NCBI RefSeq assembly: GCF_000729995.1
Contig: NZ_JNFG01000216.1
Coordinates: forward strand, 1-63,728
Reading direction: 5' to 3'
Origin: Caballeronia sordidicola
Lineage (GTDB): Bacteria > Pseudomonadota > Gammaproteobacteria > Burkholderiales > Burkholderiaceae
Length of the DNA: 63,728 nucleotides
Below, in pieces: positions 25,145-34,281 of this stretch. Positions within the stretch are counted from its first letter, which is position 1; each line of letters begins with the position of its first letter. Under the pieces are notes generated by a model, which saw nothing but the letters and a program-made list of their open reading frames with translations, did no database searches and was not told where the DNA came from. The translations under genes were made by a program, and so were the position numbers.

Positions 25145-26386
25145 GTGACGACACACACAGAGCCAGCCGGACTGAACCCAATGACAGAAGCAAAGATCAG
25201 CTCCCTTGCCTTCATGCTCGGCGGCCTCGCGCTTTTGGGACCACTCTCGGTCGATGCGTATCTGCCTGCGTTCTCCCACATCGAACGTTCATTTAACGTG
25301 GGAGCGCATCAGGTCCAGTTCACGCTCACAGCCTATCTGTTCGCCTTCGCAATCATGAGCCTGTGGCACGGCGCGTTATCGGACGCATTGGGTCGCCGCA
25401 ACGTCATTCTGGGCTCGCTCGCAGTTTTCTCGATTGCGTCAGCGGGTTGTGCAGCGGCGCCCGACCTCGACTGGCTCTGGGTTTTCCGGGTTCTTCAAGG
25501 CGTCTCAGCCGGCGCTGGGACCGTGGTAGGTCGAGCCATCATCCGCGACCTCCATGCCGGCCCGCACGCCGCACGCCTGTTATCACTTGTCAGCATGATT
25601 TTTTCGCTGTCGCCAGCGGTCGCTCCGGTACTTGGCGGCTGGATTGTTACAAATTTTCAATGGCGAGCAATCTTTGTCTTTTTGTTCATCTACACAGCAT
25701 CGCTCCTGATGTATTGCTTCCGGTACCTCACGGAGTCCTTACCATTTGAAAAGCGACGTCCGCTCGAACCGAAAAGACTGCTGAGCGACTATCGACGAGT
25801 TTTCGCATCGCACACATTCCAGCGAGCTGCCGGTGCAATTGCGTTTAACTTCGCGGGCCTTTTCTTATATGTCGCAGCCGCACCGGTTTTTCTCGGTACG
25901 CACCTGGGTCTGACCTCCGAGGGCTTTGCGTGGGAATTCATGCCGTTGGTCGCCGGCATCTTTCTCGGTTCACTCGGTGCTGAGCGCATGGCCGGAAGGG
26001 TCTCGCAAAGTACACAGATCGCAGCAGGCTTTGCAATCATGATGGCCTCCAGTGTCGCCAACGTCGCCTTTCATACAGTTCACGCACCAGCATTGCCTTG
26101 GTCCGTAGCGCCGCTCCTCTTTTACTCGTTTGGCATGTCGGTTATCGCACCCGGCATAACGTTAATGGTGCTGGACCTGTTTCCGAATATAAGGGGCCTC
26201 GTCGCCTCCTGTCAGGCGTTCACGATGGTTCTGCTCGCAGCGCTGGTAACGGGTTTCGTCGCGCCGGCGCTCGAAAGGTCAGTACTTTCGCTTGCTGCGG
26301 GTCAGATGGCTTTTGGACTTGTTGGTCTTGTGCTATGGATCTTGGAGTTGAGAGCAGTTGGAGAAAGCAATTTATCTCCGCACTAG
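25145..26386 (+). CDS. Bcr/CflA-family MFS drug efflux transporter
   Basis: 413 residues, 12 membrane helices. Markers of the DHA1 Bcr/CflA group: LSVDAYLPAFSHIERSFNV at helix 1, the DALGRRNVILG loop 2-3 motif A, RVLQGVSAGAGTVVGRAIIRD in helix 4, and SPAVAPVLGGWI (motif C) in helix 5. Exports drugs or metabolites across the inner membrane in exchange for protons. GTG start at 25145 with GAGGA 7 bases upstream. It begins 9 bp after the GST gene, so the two are co-transcribed. Confidence 0.92.
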   Translation: MTTHTEPAGLNPMTEAKISSLAFMLGGLALLGPLSVDAYLPAFSHIERSFNVGAHQVQFTLTAYLFAFAIMSLWHGALSDALGRRNVILGSLAVFSIASAGCAAAPDLDWLWVFRVLQGVSAGAGTVVGRAIIRDLHAGPHAARLLSLVSMIFSLSPAVAPVLGGWIVTNFQWRAIFVFLFIYTASLLMYCFRYLTESLPFEKRRPLEPKRLLSDYRRVFASHTFQRAAGAIAFNFAGLFLYVAAAPVFLGTHLGLTSEGFAWEFMPLVAGIFLGSLGAERMAGRVSQSTQIAAGFAIMMASSVANVAFHTVHAPALPWSVAPLLFYSFGMSVIAPGITLMVLDLFPNIRGLVASCQAFTMVLLAALVTGFVAPALERSVLSLAAGQMAFGLVGLVLWILELRAVGESNLSPH

Positions 26387-26636
26387 ATATTGTCGGATAG
26401 CGGATCGACACGCAGCTACAACGCTTGCGCGGCCGGTTAAGTGGTGGATTCGGCGAACGACCGGCTGGAGGGCATCGACCAGAGAAGGACCGCTGCCAGG
26501 GCGAATCCGAGTTGTACTAGCCGGTAGAAAATAGAGGCCAGCGTTTCAACTCGCGCCATAGGCGATGAGCAGTTGCTGGCCCGATCGTTTGCACACGGGC
26601 AATCAATCCCCGATAAAAAACGGTAACTTCAGCAGT

Positions 26637-27830
26637 TCAATGCAAGAAGTGTCGTGCTCCACTGTGCAGCATCACAATGTTGTGTTGATTCGCTGCGGCT
26701 GTCACTTCCTGATCGCGAGTCGAACCACCGGTTTGCACGATATGTGTGACCCCGGCTCGGGCTGCTCGATCGATATTGTCCCGAAACGGGATGAAAGCAT
26801 CCGACGCCAGACAAAGCCGACGTTTGTTTCCAATCCAGAGGTGCCGTTCTTCGGCAGTCAGCGGTACAAATCCAGGAATGAGCTTTGTGTCCAGCACCGC
26901 CCTCTCTTCGGGATAGAGTAAGTCGAACCGAAGGAATAGCTCCACGGTGTTGAATTTTTCAACTCGGCTCACCTCCGGTAGGAAGCGCAACCCCAGCACC
27001 TTGGGATGATCATAGAGCAGGTATGCTTCCGCCTTTTCGCAGGCAATCTTTGTGGCTGAGATACGGGACTGCTGGCCGGCGCCAATACCCGTCGTGTACC
27101 GGTCCGTTGCAACGACGACTGCGTTGGACTGGGTATGCCTGGCGACGATCGCCCCCAATAGAAGCGCGTCGGCGGCCCGCACATCGAGAGAGGTATTCGC
27201 CGTCACAATCTTCGAGGCCCGTGGATCAGGGACCTCCGAAGGATCGCGGTTCTGAGTGAGCATCAGACCGAACTCGTCTCGGACATCTGGCCCGGTCGGT
27301 TCGTACCCGGCATCAATCGCGGCCACGACGAACCGGCCAGCGCGCTTGGTCTTAAGGATTGCCAGGGCGGCGGGCTCGTAGCCCGGCGCTATCACACCAT
27401 CTGACACAACATTCTTGAGGACCCGGGCTGTTGAAACGTCGACAACGTCGCTCAATGCCACAAAGTCGCCGTACGAAGAAATCCTATCTCCGTGGCGAGC
27501 ACGTAAATAAGCAATCGCCAGTGGCGAGAGCGATTCAGCTGTAAGGAAATGAGTTTGCAGGTAGTTATCGTCGAGCGCATCACCGCCGAGTCCAACCCCA
27601 GCGGGATTCACATGCTTGAAAGATGCCGCGGCTGGAAGGTCAAAACGGCGTCTCAATTCTCGCACCAGTGCCCAACCTCTCAGGGCATCCAGGATATTGA
27701 TATAGCTGGGGGACCCCGAGAGCAACACAAGCGGCGTGGAGTTCGCCCCGGAGATGAGTGCCGCTTCGGTCCGCTGCGGATTGATTCCGTACCTGAGGTC
27801 GAGGGTATTGCGGGGATTGTCGGGCATTTT
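26637..27830 (-). CDS. Stand-alone AICAR transformylase-domain protein (PurH C-domain like)
   Basis: 397 residues from MPDNPRNTLDLRYGINPQ. The whole length corresponds to the formyltransferase half of PurH. FKHVNPAGVG holds the Lys-His catalytic pair, the GIGAGQQSRI motif is present, and the end reads DAFIPFRDNIDRAARAG, then IVQTGGSTRDQEVTAAANQHNIVML and HSGARHFLH. The N-terminal IMP cyclohydrolase (MGS) domain is missing and no such gene is adjacent. It would transfer formyl from 10-formyl-THF to AICAR. A second, complete purH is expected elsewhere in the genome, so this is probably an accessory or specialised copy. The frame is open 54 codons upstream, but that part is unlike protein. Confidence 0.82.
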   Translation of the reverse strand, partial: KMPDNPRNTLDLRYGINPQRTEAALISGANSTPLVLLSGSPSYINILDALRGWALVRELRRRFDLPAAASFKHVNPAGVGLGGDALDDNYLQTHFLTAESLSPLAIAYLRARHGDRISSYGDFVALSDVVDVSTARVLKNVVSDGVIAPGYEPAALAILKTKRAGRFVVAAIDAGYEPTGPDVRDEFGLMLTQNRDPSEVPDPRASKIVTANTSLDVRAADALLLGAIVARHTQSNAVVVATDRYTTGIGAGQQSRISATKIACEKAEAYLLYDHPKVLGLRFLPEVSRVEKFNTVELFLRFDLLYPEERAVLDTKLIPGFVPLTAEERHLWIGNKRRLCLASDAFIPFRDNIDRAARAGVTHIVQTGGSTRDQEVTAAANQHNIVMLHSGARHFLH

Positions 27831-28190
27831 GTATCCGCGTCTTTCAAACAGGGTGTACCGACGACTGTCGGCGGCCCAGGCGAACGGCCAGATAGAATCC
27901 GCGCTCCCCAATGGTGAACCCCATTTTTCGCCAGTTACGCGGACACCGAAGTTTAGCAGCCTCGGAAAAATCTGGAGCTCGATCACGCGCAACGAGCGTA
28001 TTCCGCCGACCGGGAAATTCCGCAGCGGTTAAACCTCGACCATTGGAAGCGACATCGCTGATCGTCTCCCCCTGACGGACCTCGGTCCGATGTCGAACAG
28101 CCGTAGTCGAGCCACTGCGGTCCTTCGATTGTCCATAAAGCAGCCAGTCGCAGGGTCCCGCATGCGATGTTTGCTTAGCGGGGCTGGATG

Positions 28191-30272
28191 CTATTGGCTG
28201 CCCACTTTGGTAACTGCGACGTTGCCATTGCTCGCTTGCATCCTTCCGTCGCCATCGCCGAATATCTCGCTTACCTCGCCCGGATGTTTCTCGACATACT
28301 TTCCGAAATATAACGAGCTACCGGCAAGGCTTAGATGATGATAGTCGTTGTAGCGATAGATGGGCAGACCGTCAAAGTCGAGTTTGCATATCCCATTACT
28401 GCACGGAACATCGAACGTGTGCATGATAGCGACCGGCGGATATCGGTCCTTCAATCTGTCCAGCATGGCTTTGATCGGCTCGTGCTGATCCTGGGCAATG
28501 CGGGCATCGAATTGGCACGCACGCTTTTGAACCGGGAAGAACAAGTCGTTGTAGAACGCGCAGTTGATCAACTCGTTCGGGATCATTGGCACGTCGTTCA
28601 CTATCACCACGCGCTTTCCCGCTGCGACGAGCTTCCCTATTGTGTTTCCCAACTCCCTTTCCAACTGGCCCGGCATGAATCCGTGTCCACTTGGCTGCAC
28701 GTTCTCCCCGGTGGCATAGTTTTGATAGTTTTGCCACGCGGACGCCATAAACACGGTTTTGATCTCATCGTTCGACATCACATATTTCATAACCTCGCGG
28801 TTGTGAGCAACGCATTGTTGATGAATGTCCTCGTAGGGCGGATAGCCCGCGTGCAACGGTTCATTCTCGATCGGAGGGCAAAGCGTCAACGCCAGGTCGT
28901 GGACCGCGATGTGCCTTGCCTTTCCTAATTTGTCGAAGAAGTAAATCAAATGATACGCATGCGAGTCCCCCCAAAGGACCGCCTTATCGGAGCTCGCCGG
29001 ATCGCCCAGCGTGCAGACCGTTGCGGCGGTCACCCCCACCTTCGACCAACAATCCTTGGCTCGCGGCATGTCAAAAAGCGCGGTGCCCGACCAGTGGACA
29101 TCTGCTTGAATTCTGGCGGGATAAGCGAACAAGAAACCGTCTGTCAGTTTGCCGATACCCGCAACAATGCCAGCCGCAAGCAGAGGGGCTGCAATGAAGG
29201 CCAGCAGTGTCTTATTAGCACCCATTGACACGCGTTGCGCTCGACGCTCGATTACCCAATAAGTGAGCGCTGCGAGTCCCAATGTGGCAATCATTGCCAC
29301 CGCAAGAGCCACCGCGCTCTGCGCACCAAATCGCCTGAAGGCAAAAAACATCGGCCAGTGCCACAGGTAGATTGGATACGAGATCTTGCCAAGGAAAACA
29401 GCAACGCGATTCGACAAGAGAGCATGAGCGTATCGAGCGCGCCGACCACTGTAGATAAGGATCAGCGCTCCCCCGCAAGGGACGATTGCACCGAGCCCCG
29501 GAAATTGCGATGCCACGCTGACGCCCAATACGCCTGCCAGTATCAGCGCTATACCCGCAACGAACACGGCATCGAAGATAACCGCTTTCGCCGCCGCACG
29601 CCTTTTCTCGAATACGGCCAGAAGAGATCCGATCAGAAACTCAAAACCGCGATACTGAGCAAAATAATACGCGCCGGTGGATCCCCGATGCGCCTCCAGC
29701 ACTGCGAACGCGAACGAAGCGATCGCCAGTGCGGCAAGAGCAGGAGTCGTCCACCTTCTCGCTTTTCGATAGAGACCGACCAGGAGTAGCGGCAACACAA
29801 TGTAGAACTGCTCTTCAACCGACAGCGACCATGTGTGCAGGAGCGGTTGGTCGGCTGCCTCAGGAGCAAAGTATCCTGTTTGCTTGGCCAAGAAGATATT
29901 GGACGTCATGGTCGCGACAGCAAGGATATTTTTTCCGAGCCGAAACGTGTCTTCAGGTACGCAAAACAGCAGGCTGAATACGAAGGTCGCCACCAGCATC
30001 GCATAAAGCGCTGGAATCAGACGCTTCCCGCGACGGGCATAAAACTCTTTGAACGAAAACGCGTTCCGATTCAGATCATCAACTATCGAATTGGTGACGA
30101 CAAAACCCGATATCGAGAAGAAGACATCTACTCCGACGAACCCGCCGCGAAACGTCGTGAAACCAGCGTGGCACAACATGACAGCGATGACAGCAAAAGC
30201 GCGAAGTCCATCCACATCCGCACGATAGCTTTGAGCATGATGGGTACGGCGAGGAGAAACAGTGTCACTCAT
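28191..30272 (-). CDS. OafA/YrhL-type acyltransferase with SGNH domain
   Basis: 693 residues. The N-terminal ~370 form the acyltransferase-3 membrane domain (10-11 helices): YRADVDGLRAFAVIAVMLCHAGF carries the conserved Arg and His, FFSISGFVV and HTWSLSVEEQFY follow. The C-terminal ~280 residues are an SGNH domain with the GDSH block (LWGDSHAYH) and a D-x-x-H end (NDYHHLSLAGS). Such proteins O-acetylate surface polysaccharides (O-antigen, exopolysaccharide). No polysaccharide genes are adjacent. The start is uncertain: an ATG at 30353 and an upstream frame to 30533 are also open, and none has a clear ribosome site. Confidence 0.88.
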   Translation of the reverse strand: MSDTVSPRRTHHAQSYRADVDGLRAFAVIAVMLCHAGFTTFRGGFVGVDVFFSISGFVVTNSIVDDLNRNAFSFKEFYARRGKRLIPALYAMLVATFVFSLLFCVPEDTFRLGKNILAVATMTSNIFLAKQTGYFAPEAADQPLLHTWSLSVEEQFYIVLPLLLVGLYRKARRWTTPALAALAIASFAFAVLEAHRGSTGAYYFAQYRGFEFLIGSLLAVFEKRRAAAKAVIFDAVFVAGIALILAGVLGVSVASQFPGLGAIVPCGGALILIYSGRRARYAHALLSNRVAVFLGKISYPIYLWHWPMFFAFRRFGAQSAVALAVAMIATLGLAALTYWVIERRAQRVSMGANKTLLAFIAAPLLAAGIVAGIGKLTDGFLFAYPARIQADVHWSGTALFDMPRAKDCWSKVGVTAATVCTLGDPASSDKAVLWGDSHAYHLIYFFDKLGKARHIAVHDLALTLCPPIENEPLHAGYPPYEDIHQQCVAHNREVMKYVMSNDEIKTVFMASAWQNYQNYATGENVQPSGHGFMPGQLERELGNTIGKLVAAGKRVVIVNDVPMIPNELINCAFYNDLFFPVQKRACQFDARIAQDQHEPIKAMLDRLKDRYPPVAIMHTFDVPCSNGICKLDFDGLPIYRYNDYHHLSLAGSSLYFGKYVEKHPGEVSEIFGDGDGRMQASNGNVAVTKVGSQ

Positions 30273-30533
30273 AGGCGGAAGGGCGGATCTTGTTGGATCG
30301 TATTTCGGTGATGTAGTCAAGAATGGGGCAGCCTGATCGTCGGCCGCAGCCATATCTAGCTTGGTCTTACCCGAGGGCCCGACGACCGGTCTGCTCGATG
30401 CCGGCCCGAATGATACCCGCTCCAGAGTTTGGTGTGCCGCTATCGAGATCAACCGTTCGCGCCAACCTAACAGCCAATCTCGAAAGTTTCTCTGCAACAC
30501 CAAGCGCGCCAATGCGACATCACACCCCATCAA

Positions 30534-31450
30534 TTCATCTCGCTAGCATCTTGCTGGCGCTAAACCATGCCGCCTTCTACTCAAAATCAGGGAGACGCTG
30601 CCAACGTCCGCAACTGGCCGAACGATGACCTAGGCCGGCTTGCCCACCCAGGATTTCGACTTATCGACAGAACGGTCGTATTCCACGTCCGGCCTTTGAA
30701 CGTTCGATCTCCAATACCCGTGGCCAACGCTGTCGATACTGCTTCTGTTCAATGCGTTTCCAATATGCGTGGCAATTCATGCCTCACTTTCCTTATCGAT
30801 TGCCAACGAACTACGTACCGATGTCGACTGGCCGCTCCTGGCCCCACCCTGCCCCATGAATCAACTACGCCGGTTCGTCGGCAGAGGGTTATTACAGCCG
30901 GCATAAGCGTGCCTATTCGGTCATTCGAAGGCTGCCCTTTGACCTGCGGCCACGAAGGCACAAGCACAAGCGCAAGTGGACGCTTCCTTGCGATCGGTGT
31001 TGGAAACCATAGCGTCGTCACCGGGATTGTAACAACAGCAATATCGAGACAACTCAGACGTCAACTTTGAAATCGAGATCGATTTCTGAGCGCCGACTGC
31101 ACCGCTTCGATCATATTCAACGCAATCTGATTCGCCCAGCTACCTGTCGTGATTCGTGTACTTGGCATGTGGCATTTATTCCGCCGGAAAGCTATTGCAG
31201 TTCCATGCGTGGCGATCGTAAACGAAGCCCCCGTTCGCGGCAAACACAAGGCACTTCCCTTCCAAGGCGGTCAGTCCCGACAACAATCTGGAACGGCATT
31301 CGCTTGATCAGCCGATCACGGCCTGCTTATCTGAATGATCGTTTTCAAGCCGAGGTTGATCTTCGGATGTCGCCTTCGGCGTGGAAAGACGAGCGTCCCT
31401 TGTTGGCCAAACTCACACACTCCAATCTGCCGGAATGCATCATCTGGTGG
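30534..31450. other. Large intergenic gap without a supportable gene
   Basis: About 900 bp. Frames on the plus strand (30567-31070, 31067-31567) have neither ribosome sites nor a recognisable motif, and their composition (many Arg, Cys, Thr) is not protein-like. I see no tRNA, repeat or IS ends here. It may be decayed DNA. Confidence 0.45.
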
Positions 31451-31921
31451 TCATGCCGGCTTGAGCACCATGAGAAAATAAACCGCGACCATGGCGATAA
31501 ACGCCGGGTATCCGAGCCATTCCCAAAGCTTGGCATACTGCCAGTATTTCTGCGGCAAGGTGCTTGAGCCGTCGCGAAACGCCGTCTCTGCCATCTTGGC
31601 CAGCCGGAGTTGCAGCCAGACCACCGGCAGCCAGCACGCCCCGGCGAGCACGTAGAGCGAGAGCGCCCCTGCCAGCCACGGGGTGCTCCACGGCCAGCCT
31701 GCCATATGCGCGAGCCAGACGCCCGAGACTGGCTGAAACACCGCCGCCGGTGTCGTGAACCACCAGTCGGCGCGAACGACGAACCGCGTGACGTTCGATA
31801 TCACTGGGATCGACTGCGTGCGGTTGGCGAAGTACATGTAGAAAGCCGAACCGAATCCCGTTCCAACGAGGAGCACTGATGAGATCACGTGCAACGCCTT
31901 GACCGCAAGATAGATATTCAT
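31451..31921 (-). CDS. DUF2269-family membrane protein
   Basis: 156 residues, four membrane helices. The opening LAVKALHVISSVLLVGTGFGSAFYMYFA and the WWFTTPAAVFQPVSGVWLAHMAGW second segment are typical DUF2269. Function unknown; such proteins often accompany redox or DoxX-type genes. GAGGAG lies 8 bases before the ATG, which overlaps the preceding SDR-DoxX stop by 4 bp (ATGA). Last gene of a three-gene operon behind a GTTATTTCTGT palindrome. Confidence 0.83.
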   Translation of the reverse strand: MNIYLAVKALHVISSVLLVGTGFGSAFYMYFANRTQSIPVISNVTRFVVRADWWFTTPAAVFQPVSGVWLAHMAGWPWSTPWLAGALSLYVLAGACWLPVVWLQLRLAKMAETAFRDGSSTLPQKYWQYAKLWEWLGYPAFIAMVAVYFLMVLKPA

Positions 31922-33168
31922 GATTGCAACTCCTCGCTATGAAGTGAGATCAGGAGCGCGATGATGGGAAGATTCTTCAGGACCGGGCCGAGCGGATCCA
32001 GCAGCGTGGCGGGCAAAGTCGTCGCGACGATAATCGTATACAAGGTGACGATGAGCGCCTGCATCGCCCAAAGCCGGCGGCTCGGCCAGACGAGCGTGGC
32101 AACGCCCATGCCAAGATCCAGTGCCGACGCCAGATAAAGCACAACGATCGCGAGCAGACCATGCAGGTGGACGTGATCGAGAAGCGCCAGGCCAGCCCCT
32201 TTCGGATAGATCAAAGCGCTGACCAAGGCCGTCCAAATCCACACAATGGACAACGCGCCCCGGAAAATCGCGGGCCGCCACGACGCAAGCGCTTCGTGCC
32301 GCCGCGCTGTAGCGTCCGCTCCGATAAACTGCCCGATGCCCAACGGTGGTCGCTCGAGCAACGACGCGACTGCCACGTCCGACGCGGTGTTTCCACGATT
32401 GAGCATGGTCCATGTGTCGCGCGTGAGCATCGAGCCGGGCAAGCAGCTACCCATGGCTGCGACTGCCCGGACAAGCGGCACAGGGATCTTGATGCACATT
32501 GCGGGCGGAAGCTTCATGGCCGCGCGATACGTCGCGAGCATGTTGCGATAGTCGACCAGTGTTGCGCCCACGACATCGATGCATCGCCGATCGCTTGATG
32601 GCTTCATGAGCAAACGCGCGACGACCTCGGCCAGATCATTGATGTGAACGGGACGAAACACCTGATCCCCATCGCCGGGCAGCACGTGCACGGGCAAACT
32701 CGCGAGCGTCCGGAACAACCGCGCAGATGTGCCGGACGCGCCATACACGAGCGCCGGCCGCACGACATCGAAGTCGATCGGCAAACTCATCAGAAATATA
32801 TCGGCTTCCCGCTTGCTCCGAAAATACGCGGTATCGCCGTCTTCACTACCCAGAGCAGAGATCTGCACGACGCGCTTGATACCCACCAAACGGCACGCCT
32901 CGAACAGAGCGATGGGTGCGTCCCGATGAACCGCATCGAATGTCTGACTGCCTCGCTCGATGAGAATGCCGACCGCATTGATGACCGCGTCAACGCCACG
33001 CAACCGTGCGAGCCACTGCTCGGCGCGCAGGTCGCTCGCATAGTCGATACGGACCTCATTCGCCGCGGCATGCCGCACGCCTCTCAATACGCGATGACCC
33101 TCGCGTTCAAGCCGCGTGCACAGCGCACGACCTATAAAACCATTCGCCCCGCAGACCAGGATGTTCAT
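31918..33168 (-). CDS. NAD(P)-binding SDR fused to a DoxX-like membrane domain
   Basis: 416 residues. The N-terminal ~280 form an atypical SDR (MNILVCGANGFIGRAL cofactor loop; YFRSKREADIFLMS; VVRPALVYGASG). The last ~130 residues carry four hydrophobic helices (IVWIWTALVSALIYPKGAGL, then a DLGMGVATLVWP helix), a DoxX-like arrangement seen in YbjT-type fusions. It is therefore a membrane-anchored oxidoreductase, perhaps linked to quinone or thiol metabolism. Start at 33168, where the Rossmann strand begins. It lies 8 bp from the upstream membrane-protein gene. Confidence 0.85.
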   Translation of the reverse strand: MNILVCGANGFIGRALCTRLEREGHRVLRGVRHAAANEVRIDYASDLRAEQWLARLRGVDAVINAVGILIERGSQTFDAVHRDAPIALFEACRLVGIKRVVQISALGSEDGDTAYFRSKREADIFLMSLPIDFDVVRPALVYGASGTSARLFRTLASLPVHVLPGDGDQVFRPVHINDLAEVVARLLMKPSSDRRCIDVVGATLVDYRNMLATYRAAMKLPPAMCIKIPVPLVRAVAAMGSCLPGSMLTRDTWTMLNRGNTASDVAVASLLERPPLGIGQFIGADATARRHEALASWRPAIFRGALSIVWIWTALVSALIYPKGAGLALLDHVHLHGLLAIVVLYLASALDLGMGVATLVWPSRRLWAMQALIVTLYTIIVATTLPATLLDPLGPVLKNLPIIALLISLHSEELQS

Positions 33169-33176
33169 TCGCGTGC

Positions 33177-33539
33177 TCACTGGACGACGGAAATATGCGG
33201 CTCGCGCGGAACGTAGCGTCCGACCACGCGCGCCACGATGCCGACCGAGATGAGAATGCCGACCAGCGAAAAGATGATTGTCTGGCGCAGGACGTTCAGT
33301 GCGCAGGCGGTATCGTCGGGCGTGCATCGCAGTGGGCTCTGCGCCGCCAGCAGGACCAGTGCCAGCGGTGCGGTGGCCATCAGGACGCTAGTGACGCGCA
33401 CCCAGAAGTCCGCGCGATCGACGGTTCCACACAGGTCCACCAGCAAGCGCTGTGTCACGCTTCGCAGATACACCATGACCATCACGCCGAGCGCAGCCGG
33501 ACACACAAACTGAAAAATCGACAACAGGATCAGATTCAT
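33177..33539 (-). CDS. Small membrane protein, first gene of the GbsR-linked operon
   Basis: 120 residues with three or four hydrophobic helices (LSIFQFVCPAALGVMVMVYL, VLMATAPLALVLLAAQ, IIFSLVGILISVGIVARVV). Two Cys (RCTPDDTACAL) lie between helices and could form a disulfide outside the membrane. Family not recognised. AGAGAA precedes the ATG. Its promoter region contains a perfect 30-bp palindrome. Confidence 0.7.
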   Translation of the reverse strand: MNLILLSIFQFVCPAALGVMVMVYLRSVTQRLLVDLCGTVDRADFWVRVTSVLMATAPLALVLLAAQSPLRCTPDDTACALNVLRQTIIFSLVGILISVGIVARVVGRYVPREPHISVVQ

Positions 33540-33556
33540 TTTTATTCTCTAAATTA

Positions 33557-33586
33557 CTGTTATTTCTGTAAGAACAGAAATAACAG
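33557..33586. promoter_or_regulatory. Perfect 30-bp palindrome, candidate GbsR operator 1
   Basis: CTGTTATTTCTGT-AAGA-ACAGAAATAACAG: 13-bp arms without mismatch and a 4-bp spacer, 18 bp upstream of the membrane-protein start. The same half-site recurs in the intergenic region on the other side of the regulator gene. Confidence 0.7.
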
Positions 33587-33629
33587 GATTCAAAAAAGCG
33601 GACATCTCGTCCGCGCCCTTACTTTCCGC

Positions 33630-34163
33630 TCAGCTTCCCTTCTTGCCTCGTACAGTTCGGCTGATTCTGGCGCCTAGTCCAAGCGTCTTCATCAGTGTTT
33701 CGGGTTTCATCCGCAACATCTCATCGGACCAGGTCGTGAGCGTTTCGAGAAATCGTAGCGTGTCGCGAATTCGGTTGGCGGTTTCATTGCTCTCGTTGGC
33801 GATTTCCGGGCTCATGAGGCTATCCCGCAGCATTGTGAGCGTCGGGTCGATCTCGCGCTGGCGCCGCCCTTCGACGATCAGCTTGAACAACTCCCATATG
33901 TCGGTCGATGTCTCGAAGTGGTCGCGCCGGTCCCCCATCACGTGAACGACGCGTGCAAGCCGCCACGATTGCAGCTCCTTCAGACTGTTGCTGACATTGG
34001 ATCGCGCAACGCCAAGCGTGTCCGCGATTTCGTCGGCTGCCACTGGCCGGCCGAGCAGATACAACAGCGCATGAATCTGGGCAACTGTGCGGTTGACGCC
34101 CCATCGGGAACCCATTTCGCCCCAATGAAGAATGAATCGTTCGGCTATCGGTGTGAGTTTCAT
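33630..34163 (-). CDS. GbsR/MarR-family transcriptional regulator
   Basis: 177 residues. The start of the family is unmistakable: LTPIAERFILHWGEMGSRWGVNRTVAQIHALLYL, then the winged helix ADEIADTLGVARSNVSNSLKELQSW and the GDRRDHFET wing. GbsR proteins usually repress nearby genes. Here the gene lies between two promoters bearing the same palindrome, one upstream of the membrane operon and one in its own shared promoter region, so autoregulation is likely. Start at MKLTPIAER; an upstream frame of 42 codons runs through the operators and is unlikely to be used. Confidence 0.9.
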   Translation of the reverse strand: MKLTPIAERFILHWGEMGSRWGVNRTVAQIHALLYLLGRPVAADEIADTLGVARSNVSNSLKELQSWRLARVVHVMGDRRDHFETSTDIWELFKLIVEGRRQREIDPTLTMLRDSLMSPEIANESNETANRIRDTLRFLETLTTWSDEMLRMKPETLMKTLGLGARISRTVRGKKGS

Positions 34164-34185
34164 GAATTGGACTCTAGTTATTTCC

Positions 34186-34211
34186 GTTATTTCTGTCAAG
34201 AGAGAAATAAC
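34186..34211. promoter_or_regulatory. Candidate GbsR operator 2
   Basis: GTTATTTCTGT-CAAG-AGAGAAATAAC: 11-bp arms with one mismatch and the same 4-bp spacer as the 33557 site. It lies just upstream of the regulator start and between the two divergent genes. Confidence 0.65.
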
Positions 34212-34238
34212 GCTTGACCGCGTCTTCCTGGCAGGTAT

Positions 34239-34258
34239 ATTTCTGTATAGACAGAAAT
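34239..34258. promoter_or_regulatory. Candidate GbsR operator 3 (with extra half-sites)
   Basis: ATTTCTGT-ATAG-ACAGAAAT, perfect 8-bp arms, followed directly by a further TTTCTGACAGAAA inverted repeat (34258-34270). It lies 24 bp before the DCC-protein start, so a bound regulator would cover that promoter. Confidence 0.62.
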
Positions 34259-34281
34259 TTCTGACAGAAAAGGTGCGAAAA

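Noticed and set aside
26387..26636. Hydrophobic minus-strand segment between the efflux and AICAR transformylase genes
   Set aside because: A short membrane-like stretch is readable but has no start, ribosome site or recognisable family.
30567..31567. Two overlapping plus-strand frames in the gap before DUF2269
   Set aside because: No motif, no start signals, unusual composition.
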